Shown here: one piece after another, positions 20,700-34,149 of the stretch
Position numbering within the stretch: the stretch's first letter is position 1
How the letters are laid out: every line of letters starts with the position of its first letter
NCBI GenBank assembly: GCA_021613375.1
Contig: CM038706.1
Span: forward strand, 25,241,366-25,305,365
Source of the DNA: Megaleporinus macrocephalus
Lineage: Eukaryota > Chordata > Actinopteri > Characiformes > Anostomidae
Direction of reading: 5' to 3'
Length of the DNA stretch: 64,000 nucleotides
Position numbers and translations under genes: made by a program
The notes under the pieces: generated by a model
The model's database searches: none
What the model saw: only the letters and a program-made list of their open reading frames with translations
What the model was told of the DNA's origin: nothing

Positions 20700-22560
20700 A
20701 ACCATTGCTACGCTGGCCCTAAAACAGCGCTCCATGACTCCTAGAACAGTTCACTTCCTTAGTACGTCACAGCCTTTACACTGCATTTTGCCATTACTGC
20801 ATTAAATTAAAGCCACATTGAGACCATAGAAGATCACATGTGGTCTGAAGTTTGCATAAAGAAAGACAGCTAGTCTTTAAGCTGGACAGACTAATGGTAA
20901 ATTGTAATCTTACTAGCCTAGCTGTTTTTAGCTTGTATATTTCAGCTTGAAAACAGCCAGATTGTGAAGAGGAAGTGGCAAGCATGATAAGAGATGCTGA
21001 ATGCTTTATTCCATTCACTTTTACTAGTGTGTAAAATGAATTTCAACCTGTCGTTCATCAGCTCTCCCCATTGGCAACCTATAGAAGCACTCGCTATGTG
21101 ATGGTATATGTCTGACTTCTGGAGTGCAATGCCCTTGCCCAAAGTGGTCTTAACTGGCAAAGCACTAGCCTTGTAAGGTTTGCTGCTGTGAATGGATAGT
21201 GGTAAGATCATTAGGTGTAGAGGTCTGCGTTTCTGTGCGGATGTCCACTTAGCTCGCAAACATGCCACTCACTCTCACACACAAACACAGCGTTTCTCTT
21301 AAAAGCACACAGCACATACACATATTCAGGGGATTATAAAATTATGGTGGAGCTTATGCCCATAAGTGGCGGCCTTATTTGAAGACATTTAATGGCCGTG
21401 TTTACTCGGCCAATTTCTTGGCAGCGGTCAAGTCGATGACTCCTTTCGTTTGCGTTGTAACTGAGTAAACACCTTTTCTGCTTCCAAGCAAAATGCTTGA
21501 GCTTGTGTGTATGTGTACTTGTTATCGGACACGTTTAGGCCAGAAACTTAATGTCCTAACTTCGTTGGAAGACCAGATAAAATAGTGATAGCCCGCTCAA
21601 TGCTCCTGATGTTGTAGAGTTTCTTTTCAAAAGTTGCTTTTTCCAAAAACGTTTGTTGTTGGCAATTAGACAAAGACCTTTATTACCTATTAGTATTTAA
21701 ACATATATATAAACATATATATAATACATATGGACGTATGTCCTGACATTGTGCAAAAACAAGTGTGTGTCTTCAGCCATGTGTATTTATATGCCACAAA
21801 GTAATTACATATAATCATCCAAAATATTTGTACTGTACAAACACTGTAGCTACACCAAGTCTATTATCTGAAAAGCCCCGCATGACACTGGCTACCGCTG
21901 AAGGCCGTAGCAAAGGGTGTTTTGTGTTCCTTGAGGTTTGACCTGCATTTGAGTGGAAGTTAAAGAAATCCCTTAACGGATATTATTCTGAAGGACAGAT
22001 TACTGTCAGGGGAAAAGCGTGGCAGGGGAGGTTTGAGTCCTGGAGACTGTGGAGGTTGTGTTGTGCCTCACGTCAGAATTCCATACTGAGTTCTTTTCAA
22101 TCAGAGGTCGTGCTGATAAGGCCTGGAGAGGAAATGAGTACTGGAAATGAGTGTTTGTGAGCTCTAGGACCTCCCATTCCTCTTCTCCACTCCCCTCTCT
22201 CACTTTTTATGTTGCTTATATTCCTGTATTCTCATTTTTGTTCTCTGCAAGGTTTTCTTCTTAACCTCCAACAAAGGTGTTTTGGCTGATACTGTTCTGG
22301 AAATTTCTTGTCTGAGGCCCTGACTTCACTTCCTCACTGTCCCAACTACGTGACCTACACGTGCAGGTCAAAAGTAGTTTCCTAGTTGTTACTGAATTAT
22401 TGGAAATACTGTAGTTGGATATTAAAAAGCAGATCCGGTTCTAACATCTTATAAGCCTTGTTTTAAGCTGTTATACAACATATACACGACTGCACACATT
22501 CAGTGAATTTTGTATTAAAAACATTTTGTTCACTTACCAAGCACTTCATTAAGAAAATCT
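20700..22560. other. No gene recognised
   Basis: This holds a short AT run (ACATATATATAAAC repeats near 21700) and otherwise plain DNA. No coding exon or named repeat is supported. Confidence 0.5.
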
Positions 22561-22564
22561 TTAT

Positions 22565-23240
22565 CTCCATTAATTGTGCATTTTACCAGCTCTGCTTACC
22601 ACACATGAGTACTTTGCAGTTTCTCTAGATTCATAGTAGTCATTATTAGCCCTCATTCACCATGTTCTTCAGTGCTCAAGACCCCCACATGACCACCACA
22701 GAGCAAATATCATTTGGTGGTGGATATTACTCAGCACTACAGTTACACTGAGGTCATGGTGTTGATGTGTTGATCCACAGTGCTACATATGGATGAGACA
22801 CAGCAGTGCTGCTGTCTACTCACTGTCCACTTTATTGTACACTCCTAGCTTTTTGGTTTACCTTGTAGATGTAAAGTCAGAGACAATGACTCATCTGTTG
22901 CTACACAGTTTGGGTTGGTCATTGTCTAGTCCCACATCAGTGGTTAGTGGATGCTGTTCCCTGGATCTTTCTGGTTGGTGACATTGAAGTGTTTAAACAT
23001 TCCAGCAGCACAGCTGTGTCTGATCCACTCATACCAGCGCAACACAAATGATTCCAGTTCTGCATTGGTCCTGTGATGGTCCCAACAGGGTAAAGGGGGC
23101 TATCATAGTATACAAAGAAACAGATGGACTACAGTCTGTAATTGTAGAACTACATAATGCACGTATATGTTAAGTGGAACTGATAAAATAGACAATGAAT
23201 GTAGAAGCAAGACAGTGATCCTAAATGTTACATGAGGGGT
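22565..23240. mobile_element. Second copy of the 43.2-kb MITE family, near full length
   Basis: It shares the internal landmarks of the 43.2-kb copy: GACCACCACAGAGCA, GACACAGCAGTGCTG, TGTAGATGTAAAGTCAGAGA, GTGTCTGATCCACTCATACC and GACTACAGTCTGTAATTGTA. The central part is roughly palindromic: the right half repeats the left in inverse orientation. Both terminal repeats are eroded. No coding capacity. Confidence 0.75.
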
Positions 23241-23249
23241 TTAAATCTT

Positions 23250-24420
23250 TGCTCTGGCAACCACACTACACCAATAACAGTCTTCGTCAAGACTTCTAAT
23301 GCCATGTTGCCATAATCTCTTTATCTTAACAAAAGTTGATCTGGACAAGAACCTGCCATATCTGCACATGCTGGAACATTTTTCAATTTACAACATGCAG
23401 GGCCAAAAAACTAGACAAGACGTCACTCTTGGCTTTCTGGAAGTCGTAGATACATCACTGACTGTGAAAATAGTTAGGCAACAGTAGCTGTTAAATATAA
23501 AAATTTAACTGTACATGTAAATACACTGTTGTTAGCGTAGAACGTGCATTTGTGCTGTTTGTGCTATTCTGTTTTAGGCTATGGGGTAGTTAGTGCCTGC
23601 CATCAAGGAGAGTTGTGTATTTATTAGTTGTCTGCATTCCTGTTGTGTTGGTCAGCGCTGGTGACATTGCTCTCCGCTGATGTGTTTAATAAAAGAACAT
23701 TCGCTTAAAGTTCTGTGTCTTACGTCCCATTCGCGGATGCCTTAATGCTAGATATAATTTTAGATTTATATTTTTTTTAAGTTTTAAATGACAATTAATG
23801 TCAGCTTAGCACTAAACCTACTAGAATCCTATAGGGGTGCTAGCATAAATGAGCATTATTGTTATCATCCGTTGTTTTTTTTCTTGTTATTGATTTTTAT
23901 GACCTAAATCGAAGCCCTAGCCTTAGCAGTGGTTTCCCAATATTCATATACTTTTAAGTGCACTCATTGTTGAGGTCGGCATTTTTGTGCCTCAGAAAAC
24001 TGTGGACACTGTGAAGTCACCATGTCACCATGTCCAATATCATTCATTATCTAGAAGGGTGTAAGGCCCCCAGAACTGGAGCATCTGGAGAGATAGGGCA
24101 CCATCCAACACCTTTAGTATAGGCCTATGTGGCGTTTGTGACCCAAAACACATCCTAGAGCCCATTAGAGGTTTTGGACACTAAGAACATCAGGAGATAA
24201 GATTTTGCATTTGTTATTGTTACTCTATTGCCTGCCTTGGTAATCCTACAAAATAAAGTCCACTAAATAGAATTCAGCCTGAGAGAGGTTGTTGTACATA
24301 TAGTATCTACCTTTGGTTGCCTGACTTGCACCCTTAAAAGCCCAGCTAGCTAAACTGGGTCACACCTTGTGAGAGATCCAACCAGAGAGGCATCTTTAAA
24401 TAAACCCTGTCCTATCAACA
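23250..24420. other. Gene-free region with short repeat remnants
   Basis: It includes a short dispersed-repeat match at 23395-23460 and, near 23570-23760, an LTR-like stretch with AATAAAAGAACATTCGCTTA followed by TGTGTCTTACGTCCCA. The latter might be the end of a solo LTR, but no partner or target duplication is visible. No gene. Confidence 0.4.
23395..23460. repeat. Dispersed repeat, copy of the 55.1-kb sequence
   Basis: GTCACTCTTGGCTTTCTGGA then AGTCGTAGATAC matches GGCACTCTAGGCCTTCTGGA then AGTTCTAGATAC at 55146-55179. A third, weaker relative is at 47191-47260. Confidence 0.45.
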
Positions 24421-24429
24421 CATGCACAG

Positions 24430-24690
24430 GCACACACACACACACACACATACGCCTGCTCAAACACCCCACAAATAAACTCCTATCTCCCAGCCAGCAC
24501 ACACTTCATGCTCCGACACACAAACACCCTGCAAATAAACTTTCCGACGTACACACGCGCGTGTACGTTCCGGCACGCCATCCACACACATGCAGAAGAA
24601 TGTACAAACATCAAGGTTTCCTGTAAGCTTTAGTGCCGTTTTATTTGGATTCCACCAAAACATGCACACACACACTGTGACATACAACGC
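24430..24690. repeat. CA microsatellite and CA-rich tract
   Basis: A CA run at about 24430-24450 opens a wider CA-rich region containing ACACGCGCGTGTACGT (near 24550) and more CA pairs near 24665-24676. Open frames here merely reflect repeat composition. Confidence 0.85.
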
Positions 24691-24699
24691 AGCATGCTA

Positions 24700-26400
24700 G
24701 CACAGCCATGTTTAAACACTGTGCTAACAGAGTAGCATGGTGAGGAATGTCCACATACGTCTGTTCGTAAGCATGTTTTTTAAGAGACTATTAAAACAGC
24801 CCATGCAAACTAAAGTGTCAGGCCTGGGGACCCTTAAGCATACAGTTTATATTTTGAGTGCGCGTACTCAGGCTAGGTGTAGCGCTACCTCATTCTCAGG
24901 TCCAGGTTTGATTAATGAGCGGGATACGAGCAGGCTGTATGCTTGAGCGCCTAAGTAACCTAGAGTGACATAGTGACCCTCTCCTCAGCATGCTGTCTCA
25001 TCCCACCCGCCCAACTGTGCTCCAGCCAGGGGCTTACATAGTCATCAATGAGTCCTTCACAGGTCACATGACCGGCCAGGGTGCTAGCCGCCGCATAGAT
25101 AGCCTTTATGTGTCCGGACTGAGGCAGGTCATTCATGAAGGCCAACGACCTGCCTTTAGTGGCTGTGCGAGCGTGTGTACAGTGTCCATACCTTACTTAC
25201 TCCCGGCGTCCGAGTAAACAGACGCCTCTCTGTGGGCCTACTGTACGCTTAGCCAACGTACACTCTTAATGGGCACACCAGCGCGCGCACACACAATACA
25301 AGCCTGCATGTATTTCTCACCGTTTTGCTGACTATAAATTGTGGCACGGTGACGTCAAGCACAAATACGGCCTGAGAGCGGATGGGAACTACAGCTCATG
25401 CACACTTGTTTCAAGGCACTTTGTGCAAAGGTCACCTCCTGTGTAGTTCTCTTATCTATGAGTGTCCTCGATAGATTGTACACATATATTTGTGCCCACA
25501 CACTCATCCCAGGTGGGAAATTGGGTCATGCACACACATATACAAGTAAATACACCCTTTGTCTGACCTTGATGGTGCTTTTGTTAAGAATACAGCTCAT
25601 CTAGCTGATGTTAAATAATTAACCTTTTCTGAACGCAGGAGTTTGTGCACATAAAATCGACTCAACAAATCCTAACGCAGGCTCCTGCAGTCTTATTTAA
25701 ATCTTGTAGGACCAGACAGGGAAATTTACTGACCTGTATCTGGAACTGAAACTCATGCAAGGCTCACAGACTCTTTAACTTAATAGAGGAACTTACATAA
25801 GCCACGGTAACCCACTTAGGACATTTACCTGACTTAATAACCTAAACAGATGAGCGTTGTTACAAAATGCTGCGTGTGTTTAGTCTCGGAACTGCAGATT
25901 CTGTAAGCATAACGGGGCAGTTTTACTCTCCAGCTTGTGACATTCTCAGGACCTGGATAAGCTTGGCCTACCTGGTTATGTCACTATAGTATACAGAATT
26001 ATTGAGGCTGGATTAGTTTTGTTACTGCTTCTGTAATGTAATGTAATTTGATTGGCTGTTACAGAACAAAGTATTTGTACAGCGACCCCAATTTGCCACA
26101 GATAGACTGGACAGATCATAGATGTGTAATTTAGTTACACTCAATAACAAATGACAACATGGTGCACAGCTCTATGTCCTGTTTCCTTTTTAACACATTG
26201 TGAACTATTTTAGGCGTCCCTTTGTACTGGTGTCTGATAGCAAAGAATCCACAGTACACTCTCACCATCCCACAGTGCACTGTAACAAGTAGTATACACA
26301 CACTTGCAAAGGTGGAAAAAGGACAAAGAGACCGTGACTCTCAGGTCATGCAACATAACCCTGTACACTAAAAAAACCTTGTGAATGCTATAGACCTACT
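24700..26400. other. No gene recognised
   Basis: Mixed-composition DNA; the section near 24960-25220 is less AT-rich and repeat-poor. No exon or named repeat is supported. Confidence 0.45.
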
Positions 26401-26410
26401 TTTTGTTTGG

Positions 26411-26627
26411 TCCACAAGTCAGGAACACTGAGTTTGTTTGGTTGTCAAGTAAGGAACACAGCCTCTGATAGGTTGACAAGTCAGGAACACAGCCTCTGAT
26501 AGGTCCACAAGTCAGGAACACTGTGTCCGTTTGGTTGACAAGTTAGGAACACAGCCTCTAATAAGTCAACAAGTCAGGAACACTACAGCTGATAGGTTGA
26601 CAAGTCAGGAACACAGCCACTGATTAG
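26411..26627. repeat. Minisatellite, about seven copies of a ~31-base unit
   Basis: Copies follow the pattern GGTTGACAAGTCAGGAACAC followed by AGCCTCTGATA, with variants starting GGTCCACAAGTC and ending TGTGTCCGTTT. About seven imperfect units lie head to tail. The reverse complement of the same unit occurs as one and a half copies inside the duplicated blocks at 37780-37850 and 39515-39585. Confidence 0.85.
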
Positions 26628-26897
26628 ATGACATACTTAACCCAAGCAGTCTGTAGATGCTAACAGCAATGCTAACAACAACAGCAGTAAGTATTTTCTT
26701 CATAGAATATTGGAAAAATTGGATAGTTAATTTCAGAAGACATTCCGAGTTGGTTTCACCATCATGGAATTATTTCACAATGTCTCCAAAAGGTGCAGCT
26801 CAAAGCTTCTGAAAAGGATATGAATGTTGTTGCATATGACTTTGTCAGCTTGTCACAGTTTATTAAAAAAAAAGGTAGCCAAATATAAACCAAGTCA

Positions 26898-26900
<3 letters not shown>

Positions 26901-26986
<86 letters not shown>
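26901..26986. repeat. TA microsatellite followed by CA run
   Basis: A pure TA run of about 74 bases (26901-26974) passes directly into a short CA run. It can extrude as a cruciform and is likely highly polymorphic. Confidence 0.95.
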
Positions 26987-27739
26987 TTTAAACCTACTGA
27001 AATGTATTAAAGTAGAGAGTAAATGTATTATCAGATGAAATTGAGTTTTTTTGGCCAGGCACTGTAAATTTCTATAGATTTATATAGTGGTCCTGATTTT
27101 ACAGTGGGGGATGCTGATAACTGTACCATTTCTAACACAATATGTGTCCATTAGCAGAAGAGAGTTTTGGGTTTGGCATTACATAAAAGGTAATTCGGTC
27201 CAAAAAAGATTTCTTGTCAGATTTATAAAACTAATAGACATTGTAAATCTGTACTTAATCTGAACTGCCTAATCCAGCTATATCGGGCCTTAAGACTGGT
27301 GAGCTTTCTCCTGGCACCAGTCTCAGGGCCAGAGTGTCTTTTCCGTAATCCAGGTGACTGCAAAACAATGTTTTTTTCTTGTTTTTTTACAATAAGAATT
27401 TGATGCAGTATGTAAACAGTATTAACATTTCATAATGTACTATTTACTTTCCAGTACAGTCCAGTACATGTAAACAAAGAAGCAAAAACACAACCATCAA
27501 CACTTTTACATGCGACTACCCAGATTGCTACTGGTATTTTCTGGATAGTCAATCCAAACGAAGGTCTCTTACATATATCAGTCTTAAAGGTGCAGTATAC
27601 ATCCCACCTGTTGTATTTTAGAGAATAAATGGTCATGTAAAAATGAATTACGTCTATTTTTGATACGTAAAACCACACAAACATTGTAAGTAAACTTTAG
27701 AGGGGAGAAAAATACAAGAAAATTGCAGAATCCAGGTTA

Positions 27740-28080
27740 TTTAGTACATTTAGGTTCAGCAGACCCTGAGCCCCCACTCGCGCACCTGTCCCACAGGGAT
27801 TCTGGCGGGGCTGACGGAAATGAAAGGTGGAGATTTCTCCCCAGATAGCGCTCTGCTTCGACTGGCGGGCAAATGTTTTCATAGCTGCATGTTTCATTGG
27901 CCTCTGTCTCCACCGGCCTGGCTGCCATGTTTCAACTTCATCCATTTTAAGCCTGGCCTTTCCGCTTTCCCTGTATTCCGGGTGTTTATGAGGAAAGTGT
28001 TGGATAAATTGTTTATAAAAACGACTCTGGTTCTCATTTCTGGAAAAAATATATTGAGTATTTGATGACTGGCGGAGAGT
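27740..28080. promoter_or_regulatory. Candidate conserved non-coding element
   Basis: A repeat-poor island of mixed composition among AT-rich flanks. It contains clustered TTTATGAGG, TTGTTTATAAA and TTCATTGG motifs of the forkhead/homeodomain/CCAAT type. Open frames on both strands here have no protein character. Conservation is untested. Confidence 0.22.
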
Positions 28081-28917
28081 TTTGGCCGCCTTCCTTTGAG
28101 CTGAATTCCTGTCAAACAGCGGTGATAGAAGAGTTATATTCATACAGGCGTTTTTCCACCCTTCAGAGTTTACAGCATTTTAAACTTTGCATTAAAGAGG
28201 AAAAACAAACTCTTTGCAAACTCTTGGCTTCAAGATGGCTGACTAATAAAAAGCGAGAGTGGGTGGGACGGAACGCGAATGTGTGCACGAGCCTGCATGT
28301 GAGAGAGAATGAAAGACGTGGTGCAAATGGGACACAGAACAGCACTCAGTGCTCTGTCTGTCTGTCTGTCCGTCTGACTGTCTAGGTGTCGCTCTCTCTC
28401 AGTGGCCTTGGCAAAGTTTGTTCTCATATCTGGAGAATGGTGTTTCCATGCCAACGTGGAGCAGGAGAGTGGTAAACAAGCTACCTGCCAGATCTCTCTC
28501 TCTCTCTCTCTCTCTTTCTATCTCTCTCTCACTCAGACTCAGATCCAAACAGTGTTACTGGCATGATTTGTAATTAACAACTGCTGCTAAAACAATAAAT
28601 GGAGTACTTAGTACTAGTGATAAAAAACTGATAATCACAAAGAATAGAAAAAAATTATTTAGGTCATTTCACAGACACTCAGACATACTATCCAAATCAA
28701 ACAAAACAGTTTAATTTAAACATACTTTCAAAGCTGTTGCTTAACTACTGTTAATAAAGGTTCAAAAATCGTCTCTTAAATATGGAGTGAACTAAGTTGA
28801 AATATGAACAGGATACAAATACACCATGGATAGTATTTGATTTCATATTAATAAGTGTCTATAATGGGTTAATTTATATAATAGGTGAACAAGTCAGAAC
28901 ACTTTTATTTTCTTTGA

Positions 28918-28920
<3 letters not shown>

Positions 28921-28983
<63 letters not shown>
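28921..28983. repeat. TA microsatellite
   Basis: A pure TA run of about 63 bases. The apparent YIYIYI open frame across it is an artefact. Confidence 0.95.
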
Positions 28984-28986
<3 letters not shown>

Positions 28987-31900
28987 ATTCAATCTGTACA
29001 GTTTTAAACATGAAATGATAAATATAAACACCGTATTTCCAAGATAACTTTCTGATAACTTTCAGATTTTCAGTTTTTGAGAAGTAGAATTTATTACTTT
29101 AGTGGTGGGGCTGCATTAAACACATCATCTCTAAAAGCACCCGACGAATATATCGTCTGGCAAGAGTTTAGTTGAAATTTTTGCTTGAAGTTATGTGACT
29201 GGACAGGCCTTAGGTGAGTTGACGTGGAATGGCCCATATACGCCCATATTATGCATAATGTACATGAACACACAAGCAAAATCTCTTTATCCATGTATAC
29301 CTTTATACATATCTATATACACTTGTGTGCACACACATGAATACTTACATACAACCCTACATAAACGTTTAGAAATGCTTATTCCAGTAGGTGTCATCTG
29401 TCATAAAGACTACTTTTGCTAGAAAATAATATTACATTATTATACTTAACCAGATCAGTTCAGTTATGACACAACTTAACATCAGAAATGAAGCTAGATG
29501 TTATAGCAACTGGAATATGTGTTTATACCTGTTTATGTAAGTTTGTGTCAGTAGGTTTTACATAGCGTTAACCTGAACACTGCCTTTTCTACAAAGCGTG
29601 CAATTAAAATTTTGTTTTATTCTCTGATCTCTCTCTCTCTTTATCTCCCTGTAACCATGGCTCTGTACTGAGACACTGACCTACATTTCCTGTGCCACCA
29701 CAGCGAAGGAGTGGACAGGTGAGTCGCTCATAATCCGACCAACACTAACACCATATACCATGTTTAATGAGGCTCTATTGAAACCACTCAATAGGCTTCT
29801 AAGTAGAGTTTGTTTTCTGTTAGGCTTGACACAAGCAGAACAGTGACACAGGATATGAATCAGAACAGTGTCACAGATACTGACAGTCATTACATACATA
29901 CCAGCTATTGGATTTCAATTCGTCATCAGCAGCACTCATCCACAGCACTGTGATCATTTTATAAGCAGTCCAGCAAATATATATATATATTTCTTTTGCA
30001 GGTAATTTCTAATTAGTCATAAAAAATAAACTTTAACCTCTTATTATTCAGTAACTTCTATGAATTATTCAGTGATGAGAACAGAACTAGTAAGTAAGGT
30101 ATGTAGTTATGAGAGTGAGGAATTGAAGCTTTGCAGTTGAAGTGTTAAGAGTTCTCAGTTTTGTGAAAGTGCTTCCTTAAAGTCATAGTATAGTCTCAGT
30201 CAGTACAAACAGCTCAAATAACTTTTAATATGCATTGTTGATTAAAAGTGAGATAACACATCCTCTACAGAAAAAAACACAAATATTTTTATTATACATA
30301 TTTGAGCAAAATTTAAAACATAAATATAAAAAGTGACTTTTACGCAGGCCACCTCGCTCTTTCCCAACAACCACAAATTGTGCATTTCATTGCGTTCTCT
30401 GTTGTGACTTCTTATTTCACTAAATCAACAAAACCTAAAATATGACCTGAACTTTTGCACATGACTGCATATGAAAAGTCACTGAGAGTGTACTGCTGCT
30501 AGTCAGGTAGCCCACCCATGCGACATTTCAAACATAAACAAGCTACAAAGTTAATCAAACCTGTATCTCTGTATAAAATCTGTTTAAAGCAGCCCTGGAC
30601 ATGCTATCAGTGGCCCCTCCCAGTGCTCTGACCCCGTGTGGAATCTACAGGCCGGGCCATTATGCGGTGTGTTTGTACACATCCTGACCGCGGAGACTTC
30701 TTTGGACTGGACCGAATAGTGCACATTCCTACAGCCAATAAACATGCGCTGCGGTGGGCGCTGGCCACACTCTAAAGGCCCGAGCAGCACTGACTGCTGG
30801 GCTGCAGGAGAAAGGAGGCTGTAGAGAAATACAGCCCGAGTTAGCTGTAGCACCTATGGGCTCTTGAAGCTCCTTTAGCCCTGTCAGCATCTCTTATTCA
30901 ACCATCATCAGATTCTATTCCTTTGGACCTGAAGACTGAGCTGTGTTGTGGGTGTATGTGGTCAAGCATTAAACTCTTTGTCGAGACTGTTTAATGAAAA
31001 TGTGAAAATGTTGACATTTAGTCACAAGTATTGAGACTTTCTTCTTTATAACTGAGGTTAAACACAATAGATTATATGATGTAATCATTCAGTCAAGACA
31101 AGTTTGCTGTCTGAAGTTTATTGAGCTTCTTGGGCCTTTCACTTTGCCTCCAAGGCTAATATAGCTAAGCAGTAATAGACTATTATGTATTAGTCTTAGC
31201 CTCAAATGTGGTACCACAACTCAATCTAGCTCTTCGCAGCGTAATCCAGTGTGAGTATTCGTAGACACTTTAGGTGGCAAGGGCTCAAGGAGGCAACATG
31301 AATGTAAATGAAACTTAATTCAACAATTAAGAAACTGTAATCATGTTTTAGAAAAAAAAATATGTAGTTATAAGAGTTTTTCCAACTAACATTGCTACCT
31401 GAGCAGGGATGTGAACCACAGTATGCCAAACTTTGACGTTACTTCTGACACTATTTAATTAGTGTGTTATATGTTGTTATATTTCACTGTATTTCTCACC
31501 TCTACATGTTAATTGGGTGGCCCTAATTGTGAGTAACGCTTCCATAATCTGTCCCAACCAATCACATGGCTGGCTTCTATTGCTCCACCTCAACAAACCA
31601 GTTTCAGAGTCAAAGAAGTGTTGGAAGCTAAAGCTAACCTGATTCTAAACATAGTTCATTTGTACATTCGTTCATTGGTGTGAACTACACGGGACTTAAC
31701 TTTATAGACAAGCTATTTCTCGCCAGGAGAGAAAGCAGAGGTTCACTCAGGTTCAGTAAACAGCCACAGGTGATGAGTAACCAGCAATTTAGGAAACAAG
31801 CCAGTATGGATCCAAGGTGAGACTTACCTTCCTGAAGTTTAGGCATCACATCTTTAAAAAGCTATGTAAGAATCATTTAGTAGTTTTAATTCAGATGCCA

Positions 31901-32076
31901 GATGTGATGATATAAGTATGTCAATGCATTTTGAAAGTTGCCTGACTTTATGTGTTGTGCTGAAACAGTGGTCTGTTGGTTGATTGTTTTGCATTTCAGT
32001 CAAATTACTTTTCCTCTCCAATTGTGTATTTCTTGGCCTGTTAGCCAAGCAGACCCTCTGATAATAGACAGGCATG

Positions 32077-32418
32077 CTGAAAAAAACAGCTGGCATACTA
32101 TGGTTTATGCTGGTCTGGTTGCTGGTTTTAGGTAGCCACCCAGCATATCAGAATATCAGAATATTGTATCCCGTTTCTCCAAAATGGTATCTTGAGAGGA
32201 GAAGGCAAAGACATACTTCACTTTGAATGTAAGTCAATGGAACCAGAAGTAATTTTGGGCTACTTCTTTTGATCCATTTGTCATGGAATTTACTCACACA
32301 ATGTGAAGGGCAAAGAGGATATTTAAATTATTACAAAAACTGAAACAACAACAATGGAGATTTGCAATATTCTGGTTATGCCGGTGTCAAGTCATGCTGG
32401 TCTATGTTGTTTTTCCAG
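32077..32418. mobile_element. MITE with a second inverted-repeat element nested inside
   Basis: The outer element runs from CTGAAAAAAACAGC (32077) with TTTATGCTGGTCTGG to ATGCTGGTCTATGTTGTTTT and TCCAG (ending 32418), forming imperfect terminal inverted repeats. Inside, CAGAATATTGTATC (32158) and its counterpart GCAATATTCTG (ending about 32374) bound a second inverted-repeat unit of about 217 bases. Neither has coding capacity. Nesting implies the outer element inserted first. Confidence 0.6.
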
Positions 32419-32452
32419 TAGGGAGAAAACTGGTTTGTGAGACTAAATATGT

Positions 32453-32505
32453 GTTGCATAACTAAAACTAGCAGTGAAAGCCATCTTAAAGCCTGAATTT
32501 TTGTT
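32453..32505. repeat. Dispersed repeat, copy 2 (relative at 18270-18325)
   Basis: It carries TGCATAACTAAAACTAGCAG and AGCCATCTTAAAGCCTGAAT in the same order and orientation as the copy 14 kb upstream. Confidence 0.55.
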
Positions 32506-34149
32506 CTATTTTTATAGATAATAGTATGTCATACAATGTGAGAAACCACAAGTATGTCTCGTTGAGAATACTTATCAACTTAATGTTGTTTGAGGCCAGA
32601 TGATTTAGGCTTGCAGTTTGTGCAAGCTTCCATTACATATTAGTTACATTTCTTTCATAACCACCCAGCCACCTACCCTAGGGTTACCATGCCAAACCTC
32701 TACTCTGCTATTCTTTTATAGTAGTAATTTAGTACTATAAAGAATTATTTATCACCAGAAATCATTGGAAACACCCAAAGGAAAGAAAATGTGTTCATCT
32801 GTGTCTGAGTGGGAAACAGGAACACAGTCATGAAGAGAGAACAAGAATTTTGCTTGTGTGTTGTGATGCTTTCAACATTTAGGTGCATCTGTCACAGTGT
32901 TTAAAATAGATAACATATCGTTCTCAGTTGCTGACTGAAGCACTGTTGTCTGTGAGGAGGAGAGTGTTGTAACTTTCATATCTTAATCCCTCCCTTTGTT
33001 CTAAAAGCTGAAATGACTCATAGTGAGTGACTGACTGATGTATAAGTTGTGCATGCTAATGAAATACTCCCCTTCTCACCCCACCCACACACAAACACAA
33101 ATACAACTGTAGAGCCAGGTGTCCGACATCTGGAACCACCTCTAAACATCTGGAGGAATGGTAGAATCAGACTCTGGACTGTTAGACGCCTCCACTTTAC
33201 TGTCTCTGCTCCCTCTCATTCCACATTAACAAACGAGACTTACTCACACTTTGTGCCGTTTATCTTGCCAATGGTCTGTGAAAGTTTCTGATTTTTGATG
33301 CACTTAATGAACCTACCTCCATCTGAGGCTCAGCAAAACTGTTCTCTAATGTCTACATAAAAGTTAAGTGACTTCATTTGAGATACAAGATACCTGGGTG
33401 TGGTTTTACATGTCAATTTTCACCCCATGATTTGGACCTAGAATTAAGTTTTTCCCTGTTTTTGGTGAACTTATGAATGATTTAATGAGCTCTGATTGTC
33501 TGGTTTACAGAGAGACACTGATGATCACACGTTTAAATGTCACAGACAGGTAAATATAATGAACCTCTGGATAAAAAGTCCTTAGACTATTCAGTATGGG
33601 GCAGGCGAGACTGGACACCCCTGTCTTATGGTAATGGAATAACGAAAGCTACTAAAAGACGTGTGTGCTTTGTTGTTATTGTCTTTGGGTTGACTCTGTG
33701 CTCTGTGATGGTAGTAACATATAAGGTGTATGGAAATGTTGGCAGAGAGAAGACGCACAGGAGACCAAGATCTTGCTTCAAGATGTGCTTTTTATTATAC
33801 ACACAGAAAAAAAACACATACCGAGAACTAAACCTGAGTGGGTCGCCACCGGTTTTACCCTGACGATGATCAACCTCTAAGCACAAATGGAGCCCCACCA
33901 AAAAAAAACCCACTTCTCAACATAAAACATGTACACATCACTTAAACAAACAGACAGCAACAGATGGAGGGTGCAAGCCTTTGCATGTGGCCATCAGCCT
34001 AACCACACCTCCAGAGTCGCTCACAAGCTACATAATAGATCCACTAGTTCGGCATATGCAGCTCAAATTCTCCTCAATGCTAATGAAACTCTTCCTAATC
34101 AGCTTGCACATGACATCATGTGTTAAATGAGGAGTTGTGTTCAGTGCTT

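Larger units (their letters stand above)
26990..32070. other. Gene-free region
   Basis: It contains a candidate regulatory island at 27740-28080, a CT microsatellite (about 28492-28530), a TA microsatellite (28921-28983) and an AT-rich repeat-like stretch at 30240-30470 ending in TTTTGCACATGACTGCATAT, a motif common at the ends of fish DNA-transposon remnants. A less AT-rich patch lies at 30590-30870. No gene is supported. Confidence 0.45.

Noticed and set aside
23570..23760. Solo LTR suggested by AATAAA with a terminal CA-like end
   Set aside because: No second LTR, TG..CA boundaries or target duplication could be defined.
26411..26627. CRISPR-like array (about 31-base repeats)
   Set aside because: The units are contiguous with no unique spacers, and the genome is vertebrate. 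It is a minisatellite.
26762..26983. Open frames encoding YIYIYI runs (also at 28.9 and 41.2 kb)
   Set aside because: Direct translations of TA microsatellites.
27697..28143. 148-codon minus-strand open frame
   Set aside because: No recognisable features, and competing frames of similar length on both strands. More likely a non-coding island.
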